Shown: positions 1 through 7,265, counted from the stretch's first letter. The stretch is DNA of 7,438 bases from Mycoplasmataceae bacterium (GCA_020024715.1 JAHHTJ010000023.1:1-7438), one strand, 5' to 3'. A program made the numbers and translations. Notes: generated by a model from the letters alone, not told the origin.

Positions 1-178
1 AATGTTTATAATATGTTATTTAAAAATATGTATCTATTAAAATAATACTCTGAAAGGTTTTATTTTATTATGTATAGTTAGAATAAATTTGATATGATTT
101 ATTTCTATATTAATTTAAACCAACTAGATAATTATTATTAATGTTTTTAGCTATGGAAAAATAATTTATTGGAAAATG
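1..178. other. Non-coding leader upstream of the R-M genes
   Basis: This AT-rich stretch holds no gene of useful length. The only start-to-stop frame close to the methyltransferase is a 7-codon one at 141-164 (MFLAMEK), which ends about 14 bases before the methyltransferase start. It has no support beyond position and could be chance. TTGATA at 89-94 and AT-rich hexamers 11 to 16 bases further on could be promoter elements, but none has good spacing. A short GGA at 171-173 is the only ribosome-binding-like signal. If the molecule is circular, this stretch continues from 7438 and forms an intergenic region of about 356 bases. Confidence 0.5.
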
Positions 179-1402
179 ATGAAAGAAAAAAAATTAGATT
201 TATTTTTAAACAAATTTAAGAGAAAAATAGTAATTTGAGATTTATTTGGTGGTGGTTGTAATTCATTATCTCGCTGAATTATCAAAGATAATCTTGAAAA
301 ATATTTTGTAGTTTATACTTTTGATGTTGTAGAAACACATAAAGAGAGTTTTAGAGGACAATTAGATGTTTCATTTCAGCATTACATTAACCAAGATTTA
401 TCTATTGACAATATTGTGGAAGTAATGAAAAGATATCCTAAACCCGACATCATTTTAAGTTCTACTTTATGTCAAAGTTTTAGTAATGTTTTAAGTATGG
501 TTGGTGGAGGCACTTGCTTTTGAAAACAGGAGATAAGAAAAGATAAAAATTCAAAATTAATTGAGAGAAGTATTGAAGAATTTGAAAAATTAAAACATGG
601 TTTCACAAGAAAATTAAATGCAGAGAAACAATTATTTGTTAAAAGATTAGGAGAAAAATGTGCAATTAATTCTGTAAAGTTAATAAAGTATTTTAAACCT
701 AAATTTTGATATATAGAAAATCCGGCATCATCTTTATTATTTCAATTTTTAAAAGTTAACATGAAATTAAAAGGATATTTGAATGTTGCTTGTTTTGGCG
801 CTTACAATTTTCCCCAAAATAAATCTGGAGGTTTTTATAGCAATGTAAAAATTGATTTATCTACTAATAAGAGAGAACCTACATATGAGACACAATGAGA
901 AGATATTACCAAAAAAGAATATGAAGATTGAATTAAACACGTAGAAGAATTTAAAAAAATAGGTTCTAGTGGAGATAAAAGAGTAGTTAGATTTAAAAAT
1001 GGAAAATATCAAAGAAGGTGGTATGTTGATAAAGGTTACAAAATAGGAGATAAAGGACATTGCTCACTGAAGAAAACGTGTATGACATTAGGTAAACTTA
1101 CTAAAAATAAATTTCAATTAAAAAGTGAAGCATTTTCAGTAAAACAATTAGGAGAAGCTAATGAGACTTCACATATTCCAAGTGGTGTGATAAAATCAAT
1201 AATATTTAGGTTTATTGATTTGTGAAACAAGGAATTATATGAAACAAGGAATAGAAAAGTTTACTGCTGAAACACAAGGAGCTCGAGCAAATGAAGGAAA
1301 AAAAGTTGGAGAAACATTTATATCAGAAATATTAAAAATATTAGGAATTACAGAATTAAAACAACTTTTAGTCAATTTAAAACAAGAAGCAAAACATTAT
1401 AA
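179..1402 (+). CDS. DNA (cytosine-5) methyltransferase of a type II R-M system
   Basis: It would methylate cytosine in the site cut by the partner nuclease at 1239-1880. In code 4 the frame gives 407 residues with nine in-frame TGA (Trp) codons. Visible C5-methyltransferase signs are motif I DLFGGG at residues 21-26 (SAM binding), a motif IV-like SSTLCQSFS with Cys98 as candidate nucleophile, and the motif VI-like WYIENP with Glu180. The usual Pro before the catalytic Cys is Leu97. The CFGAYNFPQNK and SHIPSGVIKSI segments match the later part of phage-type C5 enzymes, which normally end soon after the latter. Here the last 55 or so residues (from about 353) look like frame-shadow sequence and lie over the nuclease gene. 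A 13-bp direct repeat sits exactly at the junction. ATG 179 is preferred because GGA at 171-173 is better spaced from it; ATG 176 is possible. The recognition site cannot be read from sequence. Confidence 0.85.
1223..1252 (+). repeat. 13-bp direct repeat at the methyltransferase/nuclease junction
   Basis: TGAAACAAGGAAT occurs at 1223-1235 and again at 1240-1252, offset by 17 bases. Without the 17-base offset the methyltransferase would read W-N-K-E-stop (TAG) and the nuclease could start at the GTG at 1222. With it, the methyltransferase stop is lost, while the AAGGA of the first copy now lies 5 bases before the ATG formed at the second copy. The bases after the 13-bp match differ between copies, so any duplication has since changed or was imperfect. 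Confidence 0.85.
1229..1233 (+). promoter_or_regulatory. Shine-Dalgarno site of the restriction nuclease
   Basis: AAGGA lies 5 bases before ATG 1239. This is the best-spaced ribosome-binding site at the junction, so it decides the nuclease start in favour of 1239 over the upstream TTG 1215 and GTG 1222. It sits inside the first copy of the 13-bp repeat and inside the methyltransferase frame, so nuclease translation may be coupled to that of the methyltransferase. Confidence 0.65.
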
Positions 1403-1880
1403 AAAAAATACAAACGTTTATAAAAAACTTCAAGAAGAGATTAAAGCTTTAGAACAAGAGATAAAATTTGTACCTGTTAATCCTAAAAATAAATACCATA
1501 TGACACCAGATTTTATTATTAAAAATAAAATAGCAATCGGCTATTTGCTTTTAGAATCGAAATTTAAACAAATACCAGGGAGTGATTGAGAAAAATTAGA
1601 AAATAATTGAGGTTTTCATAACTACTATTATAGAAATATTTGCGGAAAAGAAACTAATACTATTGTTATTTTAGTTGGTTTTTGAAGGAAGCTACAAAAA
1701 AATTTGTATCCTATTTTTATTGAATATGTACATAATAAATATGGTATGGATGCCTTATTTGATTTCGGTGATTCAGTGAATGAAATATATCGATTTGCAG
1801 AATTTTATCAAATTGAATTAACTGATTCACAAAAAACTCAAATTATAAATTTATGAAATAATTATTTTTTAAATAAATAA
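1239..1880 (+). CDS. Type II restriction endonuclease, PD-(D/E)XK fold
   Basis: A 213-residue protein in code 4 with several TGA-Trp codons after residue 115. No named subtype is recognised. The central segment MTPDFIIKNK followed by LLLESKF fits the PD-(D/E)XK nuclease core: Asp91, then Glu106-x-Lys108 fifteen residues later. An upstream Glu (Glu25 in GETFISEIL) could be the helix glutamate of the fold. Residues 45-75 are charged and probably helical. The C-terminal part holds hydrophobic strands (TIVILVGFW). The gene directly follows and overlaps the methyltransferase, the usual arrangement of a cognate pair. Function therefore rests on the motif plus the neighbour, since the overall sequence is not one I recognise. 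ATG 1239 was chosen for its AAGGA site. Confidence 0.75.
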
Positions 1881-1902
1881 AAATTATCTAGAACATTTCA
1901 CG

Positions 1903-1941
1903 AATTATTTATTAATTTTTATCTAAAGTTATTAAATAATT
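1903..1941 (+). terminator. AT-only hairpin after the R-M genes
   Basis: Arms at 1903-1915 and 1929-1941 are complementary at 12 of 13 positions around a 13-base loop, 22 bases after the nuclease stop. It could end the R-M transcript. The stem contains no G-C pair and the following T-run is weak, so in such AT-rich DNA it may be chance. Confidence 0.3.
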
Positions 1942-2020
1942 AATTTCTAAAGTAGTAATAATATTCATATAAGTTAATTAAAATTATATCTTATAATATT
2001 GAAGCAAATGTAATTGTTTA

Positions 2021-2055
2021 TTTAAATGTAAACAACTAAAATAAATTTTAGAATC
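2021..2055 (-). pseudogene. 35-bp relic of a mob gene
   Basis: Bases 2021-2054 match 2312-2345, inside the mob gene, at 31 of 34 positions in the same orientation. On the minus strand one frame reads SKIYFSCLHLN, against FKIYFSCLHLN in the mob protein, and this frame stays open for only about 11 more codons. It therefore looks like the leftover of a second or earlier copy of the relaxase motif region. The rest of 1881-2097 holds no gene. Confidence 0.5.
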
Positions 2056-2097
2056 CAACCATATATAGATAATGAAGTACTAGTTACAGAATAGCTA

Positions 2098-2799
2098 TTA
2101 AGTTTGTTTTATAATTGAATCATTATTTAAAAAAACTTTAAGAAAAATATTAAATCAATAATTGTTAAAAATTGATATATTTTTCCATATATTTTGAAGA
2201 AATGTTTTTGTCCATATCATACTAGAACTAACTTTAATATTTAATCCATTCTTACTATTGCTATCAAAAATAATGGGAGTTCCAATTACATATATAAATG
2301 GTGAATTCTCATTTAAATGTAAGCAACTAAAATAGATTTTAAAATTCGGTATATTTTCCTTTAAAAAATTAAATATATTTTTATGATATTCAATTCAAAA
2401 ATTTTTAAATCTTTCATCTTTATTTACATCTTTAAAATCATTTTCATTTCCAAACCCAATTAATAAATATTCAGCTATTCCGACATTTTTAATTTTTAAA
2501 TAATGATCAAAAGCATTGGTAATTTTCCTATCTTTTCTTTTTTGCTTTTGGTTATATTTTTCTATGCTTTCAATAAAATAGCTATTAAATCATTTTTTAA
2601 AAGTTTCTAGCTTAAATAAGTCAATTTTTGAACAATTAATATCAGATAAAATTACATCATTTATTTCATCAAGGTTTATACTTTTTTTGTTGTAATTTAA
2701 TCATCTCATTAAATCATATTTTGTATATGCTTTTCTTTCTTTCATAATCTTTTTGTTAGAAGATTTATGAAACATTGTTTTAAATTCTTTATTCATCAT
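2098..2799 (-). CDS. MobV/Pre-like plasmid mobilisation protein, shortened and with degraded metal site
   Basis: The frame is 233 residues in code 4. MobV relaxases nick oriT and start plasmid mobilisation. In them a helix such as the one here (FKNFWIEYHKNIFNFLKE) precedes a strand with the motif HxDExxPHxH, followed by a basic stretch and a helix. Here the motif reads HLNENSPFIY: the first His and the Glu remain, but Asp is Asn and both later His are Phe and Tyr, so metal binding and nicking are doubtful. MobV proteins are usually 400 residues or more, and this one stops about 60 residues after the motif. Two adjacent ATG codons (2799, 2796) have no clear ribosome-binding site, so the start is uncertain. 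It lies downstream of the terminator of the Abi-linked RNA. The family call rests on motif shape; a decayed or repurposed Mob is the likely state. Confidence 0.55.
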
Positions 2800-2838
2800 A
2801 AATTAAATAATTATTTTAATAATGTAAGGATTTTATAT

Positions 2839-2881
2839 AAAAAACGACTATAAGGTTCTCACTGAGAATGACTTATAGTCG
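2839..2881 (-). terminator. Strong intrinsic terminator of the Abi-linked RNA
   Basis: CGACTATAAG (2845-2854) and CTTATAGTCG (2872-2881) form a perfect 10-bp stem. The 17-base loop holds an inner stem, TTCTC/GAGAA (2856-2860 with 2864-2868). On the minus strand the stem is followed directly by six U (2839-2844). This is by far the best terminator in the window. It ends transcripts coming from the abi side and separates them from mob. Confidence 0.85.
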
Positions 2882-2936
2882 CACATGGTTAATCTCGTTT
2901 AACCTTAACGGAGTGTTTCCCCCTCCGGGCAAGTCA
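2839..2936 (-). ncRNA. Structured RNA next to abi, candidate RNA antitoxin
   Basis: A compact, locally GC-rich block in otherwise very AT-rich DNA, read on the minus strand after abi. Three hairpins follow one another: CGGAG/CTCCG (2909-2913 with 2923-2927, loop of 9), GGTTAA/TTAACC (2887-2892 with 2899-2904, loop of 6), and the terminator hairpin ending in U6. On the RNA, GCCC before hairpin 1 could pair with the G-run in its loop, and GAGA in the second loop could pair with UCUC inside the third, so pseudoknots are possible. A TATAAT hexamer on the minus strand at 2947-2942 would place a start near 2935, but no good -35 is seen, so processing from the abi transcript is also possible. AbiF genes are reported to keep an adjacent conserved non-coding RNA that acts as antitoxin; assigning this role here is inference from position and structure. 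Confidence 0.7.
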
Positions 2937-2941
2937 TATTT

Positions 2942-2947
2942 ATTATA
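2942..2947 (-). promoter_or_regulatory. Possible -10 element for the structured RNA
   Basis: The minus strand reads TATAAT here, 6 to 8 bases before the first G-C rich bases of the structured RNA. The upstream -35 position falls in the A-rich repeats and does not resemble TTGACA. In such AT-rich DNA the hexamer alone is weak evidence. Confidence 0.35.
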
Positions 2948-2973
2948 ATATTTTTTTATACATTTTTTGTATT

Positions 2974-3018
2974 TTTTTGTAATATTTTTTTGTATATTTT
3001 TGTAATATTTTTTTGTAT
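2974..3018 (-). repeat. 23-bp A-rich tandem repeats between abi and the structured RNA
   Basis: Bases 2974-2995 and 2997-3018 are a 22-bp exact direct repeat with a period of 23. A shorter third match (AATATTTTTTT at 2947-2957, also at 2981-2991 and 3004-3014) lies on the RNA side. On the transcribed minus strand the unit is purine-rich (ATACAAAAAAATATTACAAA). The array starts 6 bases after the abi stop and leads to the RNA. It may be a low-complexity expansion, an unstructured spacer, or part of a longer RNA that includes repeats. Confidence 0.75.
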
Positions 3019-3023
3019 TCTTT

Positions 3024-4589
3024 CTATTTCTTTTCATAAATATAAAAAATTTTTCCAAAAAGAACATCTTTTAATCTTTTTTTAATTTCTTCTGATAATT
3101 TTGAAAATTGACTATTTAAAAGACTATTAATTTCCTCTTCAAAAGTATTTTTATTACCTATAAAAATATTTAACCAATGAATTGAATCATTTAACAAAAA
3201 TAAGGGAATATATCATAATGTCTTATTTGTTTTTCATTGATTACTTCATTCAACATCATTATTATTTGTAGTAAGGTTGCAATAAACTAATAAATTTATT
3301 TCTGCTAATTTATTTAAATAATAAAAATTATCATTTTTTTGATTATTGTATAAATCTATGAAATAATTAGAATTAATATTAGAATTGAAATTTTTATTTA
3401 AAATCTTTTCATTTAACAAATCACATAAATCTTTATTAACATATCACTTTAAATTAGTATCTTTATATATATTATTTTCCTTTATCAATTGTTCTCTTTT
3501 ATTTGGTTGAAAAAAACTTCAAAAATTAAAAATTACATTGTAATGAGCAATTTTATTCCTTAAATGCTTAAATGTTCTAGCAAAAGAAAGAAATAAACTT
3601 ATTTTTAAAGTATCATTAGCATTTTGTACAATTGAATGAGAAGTGAATGAACTAAAATGTTCTTCAATAATTTTTAATTGAAGCTTTTCATTAAATTTTG
3701 AAAACAAAGTAATTACATCCCCAAGTTGCAGAACAGTTAATGACTTATATAATGGTATAAATGATTTGGATAATAAAGCAAATGTAGTGTCAGATAAAAA
3801 ATCTACATCATTTTGTCCAGGTTTATGATACTCATCTTTAATATATGTTAAAAAATCACTATAATCAAGACTGTGAATGTTATTGTTATAATTAATTTCT
3901 AATTTTGAATCATTAGTTGCTGATGATCCTAAATAATAGCTATTAAATCTTTCTCTGTTTGTCTTATTATCACTTGAATTTCTTTCATTTTTATCAAGTT
4001 CTACATAATTAGTATGAATTTTAGAAAAATAAAATGTATCATAATCAGCATAAATGGAATCATACTTGTTAAAAGGAGTTAATAATCTCTTAATAAATGA
4101 AAAATATTTTTTGTTAGTTTTAAATTCGTTTCTTCTAAAAACAAATCTTTTAATTAAGTCTGTAGAATCATTATCAAGTGAAATAAAAGGGAAAAGAGGT
4201 AAATTACTATTAGAACGAAAATAAATATCTTTTAATTTACTCATTAAATGATAAATGATTCCAGTTTTTAATTTTTTTTCAAATATTTCAATTTTTGTAT
4301 TAATCACATCTTTAAGATAGCAATCAAATTTATAAAGAAGTTCTAAATCATTAAAGTTAAAATTTTCATCAAATTTTAAATCCGTTTCACTTACACCATC
4401 ATTAAAATTTTTTCATAATAAAGGAGCAAACGCATCTACACAAACTTGAAAATTATAATCCTTTAAATATTTTTCAGCTCTACGACGAACATCAGGATCT
4501 TTATTTATTTTTTTATTAAATCATCCATCTAAAATTTCAAGTTGTTTTTCTCATGCTTTAAATGGTTTAGCATTAATTTTTATTGCCAT
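3024..4589 (-). CDS. Abi_2/AbiF-family abortive-infection HEPN protein
   Basis: The protein is 521 residues in code 4. Its N-terminus follows the Abi_2 pattern: KPF at 8-10, a helix with EKQLEIL, then AEKYLKDYNF near 38-47, LELLYKFDCYLKDVI near 82-96 and a helix ending IIYHL at 111-115. The later FARTFKHLRNKIAHYN holds the HEPN ribonuclease motif R-x4-H (Arg344, His349). Abi_2 proteins (AbiD, AbiF) act as phage-triggered or antitoxin-controlled toxins, and HEPN domains usually cut RNA. Lactococcal AbiF-type proteins are about 340 residues; this one has an Asn/Ser/Asp-rich insertion near 180-245 and about 170 extra residues after the HEPN motif, ending in a charged helix. Only one R-x4-H is seen, so an active site would need dimerisation. 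AAGG about 10 bases upstream supports ATG 4589. The structured RNA directly downstream on the same strand points to a toxin plus RNA antitoxin pair. Confidence 0.88.
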
Positions 4590-4857
4590 TTTTTATTAAC
4601 CTTTTTTCAATTATTTGTTTAAATCGTTTATCATAGATTCTTAATATTATTTTATTAGAAAATAAATGGTAATAAAAATTATATTCAATAAGGTAGTTAG
4701 TTAAATCATTTTTATGTCAAAGTCCATACATATAAAAGAATAAAAAAATAAATATAATTACAACTTACATACAAAAAAATAAAAAAGGTGTAAATAAATA
4801 AAAATTATAAAGTATTATATTAACATACATAATAATTAATTAGGTGTTAGTATTAAT
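4590..4857. other. Divergent intergenic region between abi and rep, possible origin region
   Basis: This 268-base, very AT-rich stretch separates the start of abi (minus) from that of rep (plus), and no gene is seen in it. It must hold both promoters. On the minus strand TATGAT at 4637-4632 is a possible -10 for abi. Rep_3 plasmids often carry iterons beside rep; here only short loose repeats are seen: CATACA at 4725, 4768 and 4824, and AGGTGT at 4786-4791 and 4842-4847. The latter copy may simply be the ribosome-binding site of rep. No clear iteron array can be claimed. Confidence 0.45.
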
Positions 4858-5613
4858 ATGAAGTTGTCTAGTAAAAATAAAAACTTAACTGTTAAATATG
4901 ATAACGATTTTCAAAAGATTAACATTAGTAAATTAACTGCTAATGAATTTAGAATTTGAATGTATTTTTTAATCAGTGTTAAAGACAAGGGGGACAAAGA
5001 AGTTACCTTAACGTTTTCAGAAATTAGAGAAAAAGTTGGTATCGTTTTAAATAAAGAAGAAATGTTTGAGTATTTAAAAATTGCAGCTGATAAATTATTA
5101 ACTCAAAGAATAGCATTTTCAAACGAAGAAAATGATAAATTTATTATGTTTAGTTTTTTTACGAAATTTGAAGCAGATAAAAATAAACAAAAATTAGTTT
5201 TAAGAGTAAATAATGAATTCTTATGAATCGTAAATAACATTATTAAAAACTACTCAATTTTAAGTTGAAACGATATTAAAAAAATAAAGTCAAAATATTC
5301 ATTAATCATTTATAAAAAAATAAAAGAATTTTATAATTTAGAAAAATTAGAATTTACATTTGAAAAATTTAAAGATTTTTTAGGTTTAAATAATAAACCT
5401 AACAGATATATAAATGATAAGATTATTCCTAAATTAGAAAAAGAATTACCTAACTTTTTTAATAATTTTAAAATTGAAAAAATTAAATCTGGTAAAACTT
5501 GCCCCATTGAAAAATTTATTTTTAAATGAAAAACTGAAAAACAAAATTATAATTTTGAAGAAAACAATGAAATTGATTCTTTTCCATCAAAAGAATTTAA
5601 TAATTTTTGATAA
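4858..5613 (+). CDS. Rep_3-family replication initiation protein
   Basis: A 251-residue initiator with the two winged-helix domains of the Rep_3 (RepB/RepE/Pi) family. The first spans about residues 20-120 (LTANEFRIWMYFL, then VTLTFSEIREKVGI and a helix with YLKIAADKLLTQRI). The second spans about 130-225, with the family hallmark SKYSLIIYKKIKEFY at 145-159, then FTFEKFKDFLGL and a YINDKIIPKLEKEL helix. Such proteins bind origin repeats and open the plasmid origin. In-frame TGA codons encode Trp at residue 34 and several later sites, the last directly before the TAA stop. AGGTG about 11 bases upstream is a modest ribosome-binding site. The gene is followed after 18 bases by the membrane protein gene and probably shares its transcript. 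Confidence 0.87.
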
Positions 5614-5618
5614 ACAAC

Positions 5619-5624
5619 AAAGGA
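5619..5624 (+). promoter_or_regulatory. Shine-Dalgarno site of the small membrane protein
   Basis: AAAGGA lies 7 bases before ATG 5632, in the 18-base gap after rep. It supports both the start chosen and translation of this gene as a real protein. Confidence 0.6.
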
Positions 5625-5631
5625 AAAAAAC

Positions 5632-6075
5632 ATGGAACTTAAAGAAGGAAAAATAATAACAAATACCGAGCAAGAAAATGAATTAAATTTAATTAAAGCT
5701 CAGAGAAAATATTATTTATCAATATGAAGATTAATTTATGTTTGTATTATATGTGCATTACTAATAATAGTTATTGCATACATAATTATTGCTACTAAAA
5801 TTCTTTATAAAACTGGATTTTATATTAATAATCAATTATTAGCTTTTGATCATAATGCTAATGGTGAAATAGTTATGTATTTTGCTGTTGGAACAATACT
5901 ATGATTATGTAATATTGGATTAATATTCTTAGTGATTTGACTCATCATTAGAAGTGTATTTTTATATTTAATAGCTAAAGCTAAATATGATGAATTTAAA
6001 AATAAAAGAGCAAAGATAATTACTGATAAATTAAATAAGTTTCTAAAAATAAAAAATGAAGATAAAATGATTTAA
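5632..6075 (+). CDS. Two-helix membrane protein of unknown function, in the rep operon
   Basis: A 147-residue protein that I do not recognise. Two strongly hydrophobic segments are seen at about residues 31-58 and 82-114, joined by a 25-residue loop with polar residues (NNQLLAFDHNANGE). Basic residues flank both outer ends (KAQRK before the first helix; a lysine-rich tail, 115-147, after the second), so the positive-inside rule puts both termini in the cytoplasm. No signal peptide, lipobox or catalytic motif is visible. It lies 18 bases after rep with a good ribosome-binding site and converges with the coupling-ATPase gene, 24 bases away. It could be a plasmid maintenance or transfer accessory, an exclusion protein, or a helper for the neighbouring ATPase, which lacks its own membrane anchor. 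None of these is shown by the sequence. Confidence 0.75.
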
Positions 6076-6099
6076 TAATATAAACAAACTATAAATAAA

Positions 6100-7260
6100 T
6101 TATTTATTTTCTAATTCAATACCCATACTAAGATAACCAGGTTCTTTAACCGTTTTAATAAAACACTCTAATGGTTTTAAGTTTTTAACATCATTAACAG
6201 CTACAACATTCATATTTGCTTGTCTAACTCCAACATACTTATTAACCATATTTTTATTTTTTAAATTCAAAGAATAATTAAATTCTAAACCTGATCTAAT
6301 ACCAAAAATTGCTACCATTTCTTTAATAGATTCTTCATGTTTCATATGAAAAATAAATCAATTATTCGTATTATCAAAAACAATATTCTTAAAGTTATCT
6401 TTATCAATTTGTGCTAATGATTGATAAGCTAGAATCAAACTAACCTTATAACTTCTTCCTTGTTCTAAAATAGTTTTTAAATCTTGATTAATATAACTTC
6501 CAAATTCATCTAAGAAACAAAATAGATCACAAGTTTTATATCTTATACTTTGTCTTAAATCTAAACATATAGCTTGTGCTAATTGTTTAGAAGTTGTAGG
6601 ATAACTTAATAAATCCAAGGAAATCAAAATAATTTGATTAGAACTATTTTTTAAAATAGTATTTAAACTCATATCATTACTAGTGCTTTTATATTCTTCG
6701 CTAAAACTTCTAATAAAAGCTAATGCATCATTATAAGTATCATCATTAAAACTATACATTTCAGATTTATACTCATCTAAAATAATCGTTTTTAAATTAT
6801 TTTTATTACAATAAAAATCTAAATTTTTTCAACTTACATCAATTTGATTATTAAGTAACATTTTCACAATTAGAAATAATAATTTATTACTTTGCGTTAA
6901 ATAATAATTTGCACCAAGTGAAACATTACTTATATCTTTCATTCTTAAACGATTAATTATTTCCTTGATTTCCATAAAAGATTTATTTTGCAAACAATGA
7001 TAATTAAAATTTGATTCACTATTTATTGCATTTGAAAAATAAAGAAATTTGTAATCATTATTTAATGCAATTGATTCTAAAGATTCTTTTAAGTTATGAT
7101 CATTCTTTCCATCAATAAATAAAATATTGTTATTTTTATGTACAACTAAAACATCTTGAATGATAGCTTTCATATAAGTTGTTTTACCACTACCAGTGGT
7201 TCCAGCTAACGAACAATGAGTAAATAAGTTTTCATAATCTAAAACGGTTTTAATTTTCAT
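6100..7260 (-). CDS. TraG/TraD/VirD4-like coupling-protein ATPase without membrane anchor
   Basis: A 386-residue P-loop ATPase, read through several TGA-Trp codons. Walker A is GTTGSGKT at residues 20-27, directly after an N-terminal strand. Walker B is LFCFLDEFG with Asp251 and Glu252. A conserved AYQSLAQI segment near 278-285 matches the Q-containing sensor of T4CPs. The C-terminal part (FDNTNNWFIFHMKHEESI) resembles the TraG/TraD C-terminal region. Type IV coupling proteins bring the relaxase-DNA complex to the secretion channel and usually have about 500-700 residues with N-terminal membrane helices. Here the protein begins almost at the P-loop and no membrane segment is seen, so it is a soluble short form. 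GGAG 5 bases upstream fixes ATG 7260; an upstream TTG at 7278 is less likely. No other secretion gene lies in the window. Confidence 0.8.
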
Positions 7261-7265
7261 AAATA

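Noticed and set aside
857..1060. Minus-strand open frame of 67 codons rich in Phe, Ile and Ser
   Set aside because: It lies wholly inside the methyltransferase and is the low-complexity antisense shadow of an A-rich coding strand.
2845..2881. The 10-bp inverted repeat upstream of mob as an oriT hairpin
   Set aside because: MobV origins do have inverted repeats just before mob, but here the stem is followed directly by U6 on the minus strand and preceded by two other hairpins, which fits an RNA with a terminator better. No known oriT nick sequence is recognised.
2947..3018. The tandem repeats as a CRISPR array
   Set aside because: The units follow one another with no spacers of distinct sequence, and no cas1, cas2 or Cas effector is present.
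2873..3067. Minus-strand 64-codon frame overlapping the abi end, the repeats and the structured RNA
   Set aside because: It is out of frame with abi, made mostly of Lys/Asn/Tyr from the A-rich repeats, and crosses the RNA hairpins. The abi frame ends at 3024.
2090..3945. The 10-bp palindrome AATAGCTATT at about 2090, 2577 and 3936
   Set aside because: Two copies encode Asn-Ser-Tyr within mob and abi using the common AT-rich codons. The spacing and contexts show no pattern, so chance is likely.
5474..5656. Plus-strand 60-codon frame spanning the end of rep
   Set aside because: It is a lysine- and leucine-rich shadow in another frame across rep and the start of the membrane protein.
6078..6112. 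AT-only inverted repeat between the membrane protein and ATPase genes as a two-way terminator
   Set aside because: The possible stem is about 6 A-T pairs with no G-C pair and no strong T-run, which is not above background in this sequence.
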